Shown here: positions 32,232-41,413 of the stretch, in pieces
How positions within the stretch are numbered: the stretch's first letter is position 1
Layout of the letters: each line of letters opens with the position of its first letter
DNA from: Lewinellaceae bacterium
Lineage (GTDB): Bacteria; Bacteroidota; Bacteroidia; Chitinophagales; Saprospiraceae
Assembly (NCBI GenBank): GCA_020636045.1
Contig: JACJYP010000010.1
Span: 138,735 to 202,734, forward strand
DNA length: 64,000 nt
Direction of reading: 5' to 3'
Notes under the pieces: generated by a model
The model's input: only the letters and a program-made list of their open reading frames with translations
What the model was told of the DNA's origin: nothing
Database searches by the model: none
Position numbers and translations under genes: made by a program

Positions 32232-35200
32232 ATGACTAAAACTGGTTTATACATTTTCAGCCTCCGAATTATCTGCTTTGCCCTGATCGGAACCCCGCTG
32301 TTGCAGGCGCAGACGACTTCTCAAACTTCCTTCGGCAAAAACCGCGTACAATACAACCGGCAGATCGATGAGTGGATGCTCTACGAAACGTCCAATTTCG
32401 TGACTTACTGGTACGGCGACGCGCGCAACATCGCTCAGTCGGCGCTGCAAATGGCGGAATACGACTTCCCGTTCATCCAGCAACTGCTGGAACACCAGAT
32501 GACCGAAAAGATCGAAATGCTGGTTTTCAGCGACCTCACCGACCTCAAGCAAAGCAATATCGGAGAAGACGAAATATTCCAGATCAGGGCCGGCGAAACC
32601 AAAGTAGTGGGCAACAAGGTGTTTGTGTATTTCGACGGCGATCACGCGCACCTGCGCAGGCAGATCAGGGAAGGCGTGTCGGGCGTGCTGCTCAATTCCA
32701 TGCTGTTCGGCACCAACCTGCAGGAGATCGTACAGAATGCGGTGCTGCTCAACCTGCCCGGATGGTACACCAACGGACTCAATGCATACTGCGGCGAGTC
32801 CTGGAATACGGAATACGACGACCAGTTGCGCGACCTGATCCAGTCGGGCAAGTACAAAAACTTTGACAAACTCGCCAAGGACCACCCGCGGATCGCAGGT
32901 CACGCTTTCTGGAATTATATCGGGCTTCACTTCGGGCGCAGTACCGTCAGCAACCTGCTGTACCTCACGCGCATCAATCGCAGCATCGACGCGGGGTTCC
33001 TGTACGTACTGGGAAACGGCTATCGCCGTACCACCGACGCCATGCTCGATTACTATCGCAAGCGCTATCGCGACGAAGCCAAATGGACCAACAGCCCTGA
33101 CAAATCGGCGGAGATCAGCATCAAAAACAAAAAGAAACTCCCGCTGTATCAACTAAAGGTCAGCCCCGACGGACGACGGATCGCCTGGGTCTGCAACGAT
33201 ATCGGTAAATGGCGGGTATGGACGCTTGACCTCGAGACGGGCAAGCGCAAAATGGTCATGAAAGGCGGCGTGCGCAACGCCCTGCAAACCACCGACTACA
33301 ACTACCCGCAACTCGCCTGGAACCCGGACAATCAGCGCCTCGCCATCCTGTACGAACGGCGCGACATCCCCCGGATCGCCATGCTCGACCTGAGCAACGG
33401 CAAAAAAGAGATCAGCGACTTATCGCCCGAATACCAGCGCGTGTTCAGCATGGACTTTATCAGCCCGACCGATATCCTGTTGTCCGCCGCCGTCCGCGGT
33501 TATTCCGACCTGTTCATCTATCACACCATCACGCGGCAGACAGAGCGCCTGACGCAGGATTTCTGGGATGACCTCGACGCCTCCGTGACCACGCTCGACG
33601 GGCACAAAGGCATTTTATTTTCCAGCAACAGGCTTTCCGATACCCTGTCGGCCGAAAGACTGGACACCATGCTGCCCGTCGGGCGCTTCGACGTCTTTTT
33701 CTTCGATCTGGACACCAGAAGCCCCGAACTGGTCCGCATCACCGACACGCCGCTGTTCGACGAACGCCAGCCGATCGGGCTGGACAGCACGCATTTTGCC
33801 TATCTCAGCGATGAAAGCGGCATCGTCAACCGGCAGGCGGGCTATCTTGAGCCGTATTTCGCGTATCAGGAAGCCGTCATTTATCTGAAAGACGGAACGG
33901 AGGTAAAATCGCTGGATGCCGGCACCCCGGGCGAGTGGCCGCTCGATCGCATTCTCGTTTTCCTTGCCCCGTTCGATACTGTCATGCAGAACATCGATTC
34001 CGCCGAGGTGGACAGCGTGCGGTATTTCCCCGTTTACAAAAAACGCGCCCGCACCTGGAATCAGACGAATTCCTATCGCAACATTGCCAGCCAACACCTT
34101 TCTTTTCGTACCGGCCGCCTGCTGGAAGCGATGCACCACGACGGAAAAGTCCATTTTTATAAAGGGCAGATCTCACCCGAAACCCGTTCGCCGGCGTGGA
34201 TCACCCGCCACCGCGAACTCAGTTACCGCGACGCGGGGCTTCCCATTCCTGCACAACCCGACATGGAAGACTCCTCTATGGTGCCTGACAAACCAGCGGT
34301 AGAGCGGGACCGGAATGCAACGATCCGCCCTGATACGACGATCAAGGTAGAGCCGGGCTGGCTGTTTCAGGTGCCCGATTACCTGAATGTCACGCCGCCA
34401 GTTGCACAACCCGACAAACAGGAGCTGCGCCCGCAAGATGAAGAAAAAGAACAGGAACCTGAAAATGAAGAGGATAGCGGCATCGTATTGATGCAAACAG
34501 CGCCGCGACGGCCCTTGAAACCTTCACGGCCGCTTGTTGAATTCGGGAAAAACAACTCGGTCATAAAATTTAGCCCCTCGCAGATCGTGCCCTACCGGCT
34601 GAAGTTTCGCACGGACTACATTTCGACGAGCATGGACAATAACCTGCTGTTCGAAGGGCTCGACAGCTACGCCGGCACCCCCGAATTCCAGACCCCGCCG
34701 CCCGGTATTCTGCTGAAAGCGAATTTTAAGGATCTGCTGGAAAACTACGTCATCGAGGCCGGATTTCGCTTGCCGACAACTTTCGACGGCGCGGAATACT
34801 ACCTCTGGTTCGACGATAAAAAGCACCGGATCGACAAGCGCTACGCCCTGTACCGGAAGACTGTGGTAAACACCCTGAGCGAGCAATCGCCGGGTACGCC
34901 GCTCAATGAGCCGCCCCAACAGGTGCGCACCAATACCATTCTCGGGCAATTCGAACTTCGCTATCCGTTTGACGCATTTTTCAGCCTGCGCGGCACTGCC
35001 ACCATACGCCAGGACAAGGCCGTATACCTCAGTACCAACCGCAACACCCTCGAACGTCCCGACGACGCCGAGCAACGCGCATCCCTGCGCCTCGCCGCCG
35101 TTTATGACAATACCGTCGATGTAGACCTGAACCTGCGAACCGGCTCGCGGGCCAAATTCTTTGTGGAAGTGGTAAAGCGCTTCGAGTTCAACACCCAGCC

Positions 35201-35837
35201 GAACTGGAGCCTGCGCCTGAACAAAGGCATCATGACAGTGGTCGGCCTCGATGCCCGGCACTACCAGCCGCTCGATCGCCGCTCGATACTGGCCGTGCGC
35301 TTTGCCGCCGCCACGACTTTCGGTTCTGAAAAGATCCTGTATTTCCTAGGCGGGGTTGACAACTGGATATTCCCCAAGTTCAACAACAACATACCGCTGC
35401 CGCAAAGCAACGACTTCGCATATCAGACCCTCGCTGCCAATCTGCGCGGCTTCGAGCAAAATATCCGCAACGGCAATTCCTTCGCCCTCGTCAACACCGA
35501 ACTTCGCGTGCCGATCTTCAAATACTTTTCAAAAAAACCCGTCATGGGCAATTTCTGGCGGAACTTCCAGCTCATCGGATTTTTCGATGTCGGTACGGCC
35601 TGGCAGGGAAAAGATCCTTACGGCGGCGACAACCCCATCAATATCGTGTACCTGTACAACCCTCCGACGGTATCTGTGAAAGTCAATTATTTCCGGGACC
35701 CGCTGGTGGCTGGTTACGGTTTTGGCGCCCGGGCACTGATCTTCGGCATGTATATCAGGGCTGACTATGCCTGGGGTATTGAAACGCGCGTGGTGCAAAA
35801 GCCGATCTTCCATATCGCGCTGGGCACTGATTTTTGA
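32232..35837 (+). CDS. Large TolB-propeller protein with dead peptidase-MA-like domain and C-terminal barrel
   Basis: 1201 residues from ATG 32232 (an ATG at 32199 is also in frame). A signal peptide of about 1-27 is followed by a domain like peptidase MA (about 40-190). It retains LPGWYTNGLNAY (175-186), but where active enzymes have HExxH it reads IREGVSG (145-151), so it is probably not a protease. PD40/TolB-like propeller repeats follow in about 300-540 (YQLKVSPDGRRIAWVCNDIGKWRVWTLDLETGK). A disordered acidic linker is next, with a Pro-rich run near 730-790, and the C-terminus is a BamA-like outer-membrane barrel (about 840-1200). Bacteroidota carry this kind of giant protein on the surface, but the role is unknown. 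Confidence 0.72.
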   Translation: MTKTGLYIFSLRIICFALIGTPLLQAQTTSQTSFGKNRVQYNRQIDEWMLYETSNFVTYWYGDARNIAQSALQMAEYDFPFIQQLLEHQMTEKIEMLVFSDLTDLKQSNIGEDEIFQIRAGETKVVGNKVFVYFDGDHAHLRRQIREGVSGVLLNSMLFGTNLQEIVQNAVLLNLPGWYTNGLNAYCGESWNTEYDDQLRDLIQSGKYKNFDKLAKDHPRIAGHAFWNYIGLHFGRSTVSNLLYLTRINRSIDAGFLYVLGNGYRRTTDAMLDYYRKRYRDEAKWTNSPDKSAEISIKNKKKLPLYQLKVSPDGRRIAWVCNDIGKWRVWTLDLETGKRKMVMKGGVRNALQTTDYNYPQLAWNPDNQRLAILYERRDIPRIAMLDLSNGKKEISDLSPEYQRVFSMDFISPTDILLSAAVRGYSDLFIYHTITRQTERLTQDFWDDLDASVTTLDGHKGILFSSNRLSDTLSAERLDTMLPVGRFDVFFFDLDTRSPELVRITDTPLFDERQPIGLDSTHFAYLSDESGIVNRQAGYLEPYFAYQEAVIYLKDGTEVKSLDAGTPGEWPLDRILVFLAPFDTVMQNIDSAEVDSVRYFPVYKKRARTWNQTNSYRNIASQHLSFRTGRLLEAMHHDGKVHFYKGQISPETRSPAWITRHRELSYRDAGLPIPAQPDMEDSSMVPDKPAVERDRNATIRPDTTIKVEPGWLFQVPDYLNVTPPVAQPDKQELRPQDEEKEQEPENEEDSGIVLMQTAPRRPLKPSRPLVEFGKNNSVIKFSPSQIVPYRLKFRTDYISTSMDNNLLFEGLDSYAGTPEFQTPPPGILLKANFKDLLENYVIEAGFRLPTTFDGAEYYLWFDDKKHRIDKRYALYRKTVVNTLSEQSPGTPLNEPPQQVRTNTILGQFELRYPFDAFFSLRGTATIRQDKAVYLSTNRNTLERPDDAEQRASLRLAAVYDNTVDVDLNLRTGSRAKFFVEVVKRFEFNTQPNWSLRLNKGIMTVVGLDARHYQPLDRRSILAVRFAAATTFGSEKILYFLGGVDNWIFPKFNNNIPLPQSNDFAYQTLAANLRGFEQNIRNGNSFALVNTELRVPIFKYFSKKPVMGNFWRNFQLIGFFDVGTAWQGKDPYGGDNPINIVYLYNPPTVSVKVNYFRDPLVAGYGFGARALIFGMYIRADYAWGIETRVVQKPIFHIALGTDF

Positions 35838-36410
35838 TCACGCGGGCACCAAAACCTGTTTTTTCTCGGCCACGGCTTCCGCCAGCCAGGTAAACTGCCG
35901 GAGAAACTGCCCGATGTTTTTTTCAAAGCCCGGGTCTGTCAGATCGCCGTGTTCGTCGAAGCGCTGCAACACCTGACCGACCGGCAGCATCTGCGGGACC
36001 GGAAAGCCGAAGATGGCCAACACCAGTTGCTGCATGGCCAGCGCGGCGCGGATACCGCCCATCATTCCGGTGGAAACGGAAACGACGCCGATGGCCTTTT
36101 GGGAAAACTCTCCTTCCTTCAGGTAATCCACAGCGTTTTTCAATGCGGATGTGTAACTGCCGTTGTATTCCGGCGACACAAAGATGTGCGCATCGGAACG
36201 GCGAACCTTTTCTGCGAAATCGGCTAACCCTGCAGGCGGGTTGGGGTGCCGGTGCAATACTTCTTCCATGACAGGAAAATCGTACGCCGCGAGGTCGAGC
36301 ACCTCGGCAGTGTGTTCGCCTTTTTCATTGATCATTTTTTCAAGCGCCAACGCTACGCGGTGGGAATTGCGGTTGAGGCGGGTGCTGGACGACAGGATCG
36401 TGATATGCAT
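35838..36410 (-). CDS. NADPH-dependent FMN reductase family protein
   Basis: A 190-residue flavodoxin-like reductase. The FMN phosphate loop is SSSTRLNRNSHRVA (7-20); SPEYNGSYTSALKNAVDYL is the signature that contacts the flavin and dimer partner. VVSVSTGMMGGIRAALAMQQ continues the family pattern. Such enzymes reduce quinones, azo dyes, metals or flavin with NAD(P)H; the physiological substrate is not readable. It is convergent with the TolB-like gene and divergent from the phosphatase, with inverted repeats (GTTTATA-N10-TATAAAC at 36426-36449) in its upstream region, possibly an operator. Confidence 0.85.
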   Translation of the reverse strand: MHITILSSSTRLNRNSHRVALALEKMINEKGEHTAEVLDLAAYDFPVMEEVLHRHPNPPAGLADFAEKVRRSDAHIFVSPEYNGSYTSALKNAVDYLKEGEFSQKAIGVVSVSTGMMGGIRAALAMQQLVLAIFGFPVPQMLPVGQVLQRFDEHGDLTDPGFEKNIGQFLRQFTWLAEAVAEKKQVLVPA

Positions 36411-36425
36411 AGGAACAAATAAGAT

Positions 36426-36449
36426 GTTTATATTTTTAGTGTTATAAAC
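36426..36449. promoter_or_regulatory. Inverted repeat GTTTATA-N10-TATAAAC
   Basis: A 7-bp inverted repeat in the divergent region of the FMN reductase and phosphatase genes. A second, weaker pair (AAACTTT...AAAGTTT) overlaps it at about 36446-36470. Possible operator of the reductase gene. Confidence 0.4.
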
Positions 36450-36517
36450 TTTATTTTTTCAAAAAAGTTTACGGCTTCCCGACCAGTCTTATGACCTTTG
36501 CCGAACACTCTTTTACA

Positions 36518-37063
36518 ATGGCAAAACGACCGAGCCTTTTCCTCGACCGCGACGGCGTGATCAATGTGCGCATTCCCGGCGACTACGTCCGGCACCCCGA
36601 TCAGTTCATTCCCGCCGAAGGACTGGAAGAAGCCATGCCGATGCTATCCGCCGTTTTCGGCCGGATCTTCGTGGTCACCAACCAGGCAGGCATCGGCAAG
36701 GGCCTGATGACAGAAGACGATCTGGCGCTGGTGCATCAAAAAATGACCGGGATCATCGGGCGTTCGGGCGGGCGCATCGACCGGATATACCATTGCCCGC
36801 ACGCCAGGGATGCGGGCTGCCGCTGCCGCAAGCCCGCTACCGGCATGGGCTGGAAGGCCCTGGCTGAATATCAGGAGATCGAATTCGGCGATGCCTGGAT
36901 GGTGGGCGATTCGGTATCCGACATCGGGTTCGGCGCTTCGCTGGGCATGCGCACGGTGCTGATCGCCGGGAAAACGGAAGAGGCCGGCGGACTGGCCGGA
37001 CTGAAAGTCGATTTCCGTTTCGACAATCTCCTTCAATTTGCCCGCTATATGGCTGGTTGTTAA
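36518..37063 (+). CDS. HAD-IIIA phosphatase, GmhB-like
   Basis: 181 residues from ATG 36518; an earlier ATG at 36491 adds nine residues before MAKRPSLFLDRDGVIN. The HAD nucleophile and acid pair is D10-R-D12 (FLDRDGVIN). The second motif VVTNQAGIGKG and the late acidic motif MVGDSVSDI are intact. CPHARDAGCRCRKP supplies the zinc site typical of GmhB (D-glycero-D-manno-heptose 1,7-bisphosphate 7-phosphatase). The normal role is in heptose precursor synthesis for lipopolysaccharide. No other heptose genes are adjacent, so substrate is inferred from motif alone. Confidence 0.85.
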   Translation: MAKRPSLFLDRDGVINVRIPGDYVRHPDQFIPAEGLEEAMPMLSAVFGRIFVVTNQAGIGKGLMTEDDLALVHQKMTGIIGRSGGRIDRIYHCPHARDAGCRCRKPATGMGWKALAEYQEIEFGDAWMVGDSVSDIGFGASLGMRTVLIAGKTEEAGGLAGLKVDFRFDNLLQFARYMAGC

Positions 37064-37291
37064 AATATTAGCCCGAAAAAACACCCCGCTCCACATCGCC
37101 GTTTTGTATCCATACCCCGGTTGCAACAACCCTTTTCCTGAACACCGATCCGCATTTTCGGTACGAGCCGATCAGAAGTAGCGGCCTTTGCGCTGTGCAT
37201 GCATGATGCTACAGCCGACAGGCTCCCTGAAAACCGCCTGCCTTCAGGTTCCCTTGCTTATCCTTTTTTCACTTTACTAAACACGACCGAC

Positions 37292-38152
37292 ATGACAAGA
37301 TTCCTGTCAAGCCGGACAGCCCTTGTATTGGGTTGTCTGAGCGGCCTGCTATTTGCCGCAACGCCTGCCTTCGCGCAGTATTCCGACCCCATTCCAGCCG
37401 ATCCCGCGGCTCCGCTGGACGATATTACCACACGTAGCGTTCTCAAAGAGCACAAAGTGTTGAAATACGCACCCATCCGGGAGGCCGACATTTTATGGGA
37501 AAAACGCCTCTGGCGGGTGATCGACACGCGCGAAAAAATGAACCTCCCCTTTATTGCACCCGAATCGCCGCTGTTTACGGCCCTGTCGGATGCCATCGGC
37601 AACGGCGACCTGACGGCGTACGCCGACGACGGATTCAGCATGCCCATGAAAAAGGACGATGCGATGCACCTGCTGAGCAGAACCGATACCGTTATTGTCC
37701 GGAATATGGAAACCGAGCAGGACGAGGTAAAAGTAGTTACCAATTCCATCAATTGGGAAAACGTGAAACGATTCAGGATCAAGGAATCCTGGTACTTCGA
37801 CACCAATACGGGTACGCTGCGGGTGCGCATTCTCGGCATTGCTCCCCTGCTCAACGTGAACGATGAAAGCGGCAACTTCCGCTACGAACAGCCGCTGTTC
37901 TGGATACATTACCCGACCGCGCGGCCCTTGCTGGCGAGCCACAAAGCCATTATGCACGGCGGTAATTACGCTTCCACGATGAGTTGGGAAGATCTGTTCG
38001 AAATGCGCTATTTCGCTTCCCATATCCTGAAAGAAAACAACCTGCAGGACCTGCGTTTGCAGGACTATCTCGCGGGCGAGGACCTTCTGCTGGCCTCCGA
38101 ACGGATCGAAGACGATCTGTTCAACCGTGAACACGACCTCTGGAGCTGGTAA
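37292..38152 (+). CDS. gldN: Gliding motility/type IX secretion protein GldN (PorN)
   Basis: 286 residues from ATG 37292, with a signal peptide ending at about ATPAFA. The body matches GldN/PorN: ADILWEKRLWRVIDTREKMNLPF, LFTALSDAIGNGDLTAY, VKRFRIKESWYFDTNTGTLRVRILGIAPL, and FWIHYPTARPLL. Known role: with GldK, GldL and GldM it builds the periplasmic ring and trans-envelope complex of the type IX secretion system. Usually it ends a gldKLMN operon, but here it is the only one present; the upstream gene is GmhB-like and it ends at a terminator. The isolated location is unusual and suggests a rearranged locus or a second copy. Confidence 0.85.
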   Translation: MTRFLSSRTALVLGCLSGLLFAATPAFAQYSDPIPADPAAPLDDITTRSVLKEHKVLKYAPIREADILWEKRLWRVIDTREKMNLPFIAPESPLFTALSDAIGNGDLTAYADDGFSMPMKKDDAMHLLSRTDTVIVRNMETEQDEVKVVTNSINWENVKRFRIKESWYFDTNTGTLRVRILGIAPLLNVNDESGNFRYEQPLFWIHYPTARPLLASHKAIMHGGNYASTMSWEDLFEMRYFASHILKENNLQDLRLQDYLAGEDLLLASERIEDDLFNREHDLWSW

Positions 38153-38175
38153 CAGAAAAGGGGCCTTGCAAAAAG

Positions 38176-38257
38176 AAAAAGGACAAGGATTGCCGGGACA
38201 AAAGCGTGGACCACATTAGTCCACAAGTTCTGTCACCTCTCCTTGTCCTTTTTTTCA
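38176..38257. terminator. Nested bidirectional terminator between gldN and the OmpA-like gene
   Basis: The outer stem AAAAAGGACAAGGA (38176-38189) pairs with TCCTTGTCCTTTTT (38240-38253). An inner hairpin GTGGAC-CACATTA-GTCCAC sits inside it (about 38206-38224). T-runs on both strands serve gldN and the converging OmpA-like gene. Confidence 0.85.
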
Positions 38258-38274
38258 ACAAATACGCCTGACGA

Positions 38275-40335
38275 TCAGGGGCGCGGCACCCTGCCTACTT
38301 TGCGGATGCGAACTTCCAGACGGTTGTTCTGCTGGTGCTCTTCATCCGAACACTCCACGCCTTCGGTACATCTGTTGCGCGGTTCAGACTCGCCTTTTCC
38401 GTATGCATTGATCCTGCCTTCGGGCGACACTCCTCTGAACACGAGATAGGTCTTGGCATTTTTTGCCCGCGCATCCGTCAGTTCCTGGTTGAGTTGCGTG
38501 TCGCCGCGCGTATCCGTATGGGCGATCAGGTCGATCTCCATTTCCGGGTAACGCTTCAACAGTTCGAGCAGCGCATCGAGATAACGTACAGCGCTCTGAT
38601 TGAGCGTGGCCTTGTTGTATTCGTAAAAGATCTTGTCGAGTATGATGACCGAGCCCTCCTGAATGCCGTTGGCCAGCGGCATGGTGGCTTCGATACTGGC
38701 GCCGGGCGTCAGCGATTGCAAACGTATCTCGTTATAGGTCCGGTCGCCTTTTTTCACGTTCACGCGGAAGTTGTCTTCGCGGAATCCCTGCCGTTCCACA
38801 TAAGCGATATACTCCCCTTCTTCCGGCAGGCAGGCGTCGAATTCGCCGTTCCAGTTCGTGCGTACCGTCTCTACGTGTCCGCTCATGCGGTGTACGAATT
38901 TGACCGTCGCATTCACGATCCGCGTGCCGAATTCGGTGGTGGCCACAATACCGCCGGCCCTGTTGCAGACAGGCGCTTCGGATAGTGCGAAGCGCAGGGT
39001 AAGTCCGTCCTCCGAATCAACCGTGATCAGGCGTTCTTTCGGGCTAAACCCGTCGAGGCTGACCACTACGAGATAGTTGTGGTAGCGGGTGAATTCTGTA
39101 CGCGCCTTGCCCTCCACGTTACTGTACAGGTCGGCAGCGCCGAGGTCGTCGGCGCCGCGCCGCGTCAGTTGCAGGCTCAGCGCATTGGGTTTATCCTGAA
39201 CGGGGAAAAGGTCGATGGTGTAAAAATCCTTGTTGCCGCTTACGAAGCCGTCTTCGGAAGGTTGCAGGATACGGATTGCCGCCCGCTGTAGCGGCGCGCC
39301 GGTTTTGGCATTGGTGACGATGATCTGGGCGGGGTTGACTTCCGGCTTGCTGATCCCGTCGAGGCCGCGCGGCGCTTCGAAGCGGTAAATGTCGTCTTTG
39401 CCTGATCCGCGGGCGCGGTTGCTAGTGAAAAAGCCGTTCTTCCCGGCATCGTCAATGATAAACGCCATGTCGTCGGCATCGGAGTTGATCTGATCGCCGA
39501 GGTTGACCACTTCTTCCGGGTTGTTCAGCGGATTGTTGACATAATAAATGTCGAGTCCGCCAAGTGTCAGGGGGCGGCCGTTGGAGGTAAAGAACAGCGA
39601 TCCCGACTGGCTGATATAGGGAAATATTTCCTGTTTGTCGGTATTGATCACGGGGCCGAGATTGACCGGGGCGCCCCATCCGGAACTGCTTCGTTCTACG
39701 TAGTAAATGTCATAACCGCCATAGCCACCCGGCATATCGGAAGCGAAGAACAATTTGCTGCCGTCGGCGCTGAGGCTGGGGTGCATGCAGGAATAATCGT
39801 CGCTGTTGAACGGCAGTTCGGCCGGCCGGGTCCAATCGGGCCTGCCGTAGCGGGTTTCATAAATTTTCAGCGTCGACTTGCCGCTCTTGTTGGCTTTCAC
39901 CACGCCGTCCTTGTTGTTGTTGCGGGTAATAAAAGCCACTTTGTTGTCTCGGCTGAAGCATACCGGCCCTTCGTGGTAACTCGATTTCTTCATTTCATTG
40001 AACTCGAACTTCTGCGGGAAGGACGGGTCGCCGTTGTAATCGAAAAACGCGTAGTACAGCTCGGAATACGTCTGGTTGGTTTTGGGGTCGCGGGGGCCGT
40101 TTTTTTCACGGCTGGACACGAACATGATCCCTTCCTTGTAATAGGCAGGTGCATAATCTGAGCCTTCCTGGTTGATCTCGTCGGCATTGATGATCCGGAC
40201 GGGATAGCGCCGGTCGTCTTTTTCGCGAAAGCGATCTTTTGACTTGCTTTTCGACGATTGCTGGGCCGACAGGGTTGCGGCGCATGCCAGTAGTAGAAGG
40301 GGGAGAAGCAGGATTAATTTGCGAAACATACTCAA
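38275..40335 (-). CDS. OmpA-family protein with PD40 propeller (gliding/type IX associated)
   Basis: 686 residues. Signal peptide of about 1-25 (LLPLLLLACAATLSAQ). PD40/TolB-like repeats at about 90-330 (CMHPSLSADGSKLFFASDMPGGYGGYDIYYVER; IFPYISQSGSLFFTSNGR). A carboxypeptidase-regulatory-like domain near 360-560 follows. The C-terminal OmpA domain (about 570-686) has the peptidoglycan-binding pattern IFYEYNKATLNQSAVRYLDALLELLKRYPEMEIDLIAHTDTRGD. This layout resembles PorE but lacks its N-terminal TPR. It presumably links an outer-membrane complex to peptidoglycan. Last gene of the three-gene minus-strand block with PorP/SprF and the giant adhesin. Confidence 0.88.
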   Translation of the reverse strand: MSMFRKLILLLPLLLLACAATLSAQQSSKSKSKDRFREKDDRRYPVRIINADEINQEGSDYAPAYYKEGIMFVSSREKNGPRDPKTNQTYSELYYAFFDYNGDPSFPQKFEFNEMKKSSYHEGPVCFSRDNKVAFITRNNNKDGVVKANKSGKSTLKIYETRYGRPDWTRPAELPFNSDDYSCMHPSLSADGSKLFFASDMPGGYGGYDIYYVERSSSGWGAPVNLGPVINTDKQEIFPYISQSGSLFFTSNGRPLTLGGLDIYYVNNPLNNPEEVVNLGDQINSDADDMAFIIDDAGKNGFFTSNRARGSGKDDIYRFEAPRGLDGISKPEVNPAQIIVTNAKTGAPLQRAAIRILQPSEDGFVSGNKDFYTIDLFPVQDKPNALSLQLTRRGADDLGAADLYSNVEGKARTEFTRYHNYLVVVSLDGFSPKERLITVDSEDGLTLRFALSEAPVCNRAGGIVATTEFGTRIVNATVKFVHRMSGHVETVRTNWNGEFDACLPEEGEYIAYVERQGFREDNFRVNVKKGDRTYNEIRLQSLTPGASIEATMPLANGIQEGSVIILDKIFYEYNKATLNQSAVRYLDALLELLKRYPEMEIDLIAHTDTRGDTQLNQELTDARAKNAKTYLVFRGVSPEGRINAYGKGESEPRNRCTEGVECSDEEHQQNNRLEVRIRKVGRVPRP

Positions 40336-40374
40336 TTGCAGTGGTTGGTTTACATGTTTACAAATGCGGTACCC

Positions 40375-41331
40375 TTATTGCCAGGGACGGCCCGGGTCCA
40401 CTTTTTCCGTATCGTCGGGCGCCGGAGGATTGAACCACCAGCGCACCATGGCCTCTACGGAGCCGTTGTTGTACTTGCGCAGGCGCGTCAGACCGATGTC
40501 ATAGGAAAGACAAAAGAAAAGGTTCTCGGTGGCCTGAATGCCCGCCAGTGCATCAACGCTTTCTCCTGTGCCGTTGGTATCTCCGCCGGTGCGATATGTG
40601 AGTCCGCCGTAGAATTTGTTCCTGAAAAGCGCACTTATATTGATGTCGGCATCGAAAGGTGAATTCGCGACATATTTCAGCAATACCTGCGGCGTGATGA
40701 CCAGTTCTTCCGCCACGTCAAAAGTCAGACCGCCCATAGCATTCAGGTGCAGCACTTCCCGTGAAAGATTGCCGCCGTAATCGGCAAAATCTATGCTGTT
40801 ATTGATCAGGCGCGGTGCGGCGGCGCCTGCATACCATTTGTATCCCGTGTAAAAAACCCCGAAACCGACATTCGCCACGATCTTGGATTTCGGCTCGGTC
40901 GGGATAGCGCCGTCGAATTTTTGCGAAGCGTTCAGCCGCGGGTCCGTCCAGTCCTGGTACAGGTGCCGAATGCTGGGCTGCACGCCTGCGCTCAGATACC
41001 CGCGCCGCAACGGTACGCGATAAGCATAATCAATATTAAAAGTAAGCGTACGCGTGATCCCGATCGTATTACGCGCCAGGTGCCCGCCAATGCCTACGCG
41101 GTTGCGCGCAGCGCGCTGATTATAGGAAATGATCTGCGTTTCCGGCGCGCCTTCCAGACCCATCCACTGGCTTCGGTAGATCGCCGTGATCGTCGGCGAT
41201 TCAAAAGAGCCTGCATATGCGGGGTTGAAAGCCAGTTTGTTGAACATGAACTGGGTGTATTGCGGCTCCTGTTGTGCCTGCAAAGTGACATACAGGCAAC
41301 AGCATATGATCGGGAGGTAAATTTTTTGCAT
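40375..41331 (-). CDS. PorP/SprF-family type IX secretion outer-membrane protein
   Basis: 318 residues. Signal peptide of about 1-19 ending at YVTLQAQ. The mature protein starts with the family signature QEPQYTQFMFNKLAFNPAYAGS and continues as a series of amphipathic beta strands of an outer-membrane barrel (RNRVGIGGHLARNTIG, ITRTLTFNIDYAYRVPL, YLSAGVQPSIRHLYQDWTD). PorP/SprF proteins serve as surface anchors for secreted proteins, typically with a CHU_C (type B) domain, encoded directly upstream. Here that partner is the giant adhesin. They are separated by a perfect 12-bp hairpin (41375-41407), which may limit readthrough. Confidence 0.92.
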   Translation of the reverse strand: MQKIYLPIICCCLYVTLQAQQEPQYTQFMFNKLAFNPAYAGSFESPTITAIYRSQWMGLEGAPETQIISYNQRAARNRVGIGGHLARNTIGITRTLTFNIDYAYRVPLRRGYLSAGVQPSIRHLYQDWTDPRLNASQKFDGAIPTEPKSKIVANVGFGVFYTGYKWYAGAAAPRLINNSIDFADYGGNLSREVLHLNAMGGLTFDVAEELVITPQVLLKYVANSPFDADINISALFRNKFYGGLTYRTGGDTNGTGESVDALAGIQATENLFFCLSYDIGLTRLRKYNNGSVEAMVRWWFNPPAPDDTEKVDPGRPWQ

Positions 41332-41374
41332 ATCGGTGCGCTTTGGCGGTGAGCGGGTTAAGAAGTGCCTAAAT

Positions 41375-41407
41375 GTCCGGCGCAGGAGCGCGTCCCCTGC
41401 GCCGGAC
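41375..41407 (-). terminator. Hairpin between the giant adhesin and porP-like gene
   Basis: GTCCGGCGCAGG and CCTGCGCCGGAC form a perfect 12-bp stem with a nine-base loop. There is almost no T-run after it on the minus strand (ATTTAGG), so it is more likely a processing or attenuation structure than a full stop. Confidence 0.6.
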
Positions 41408-41413
41408 GGTTGA

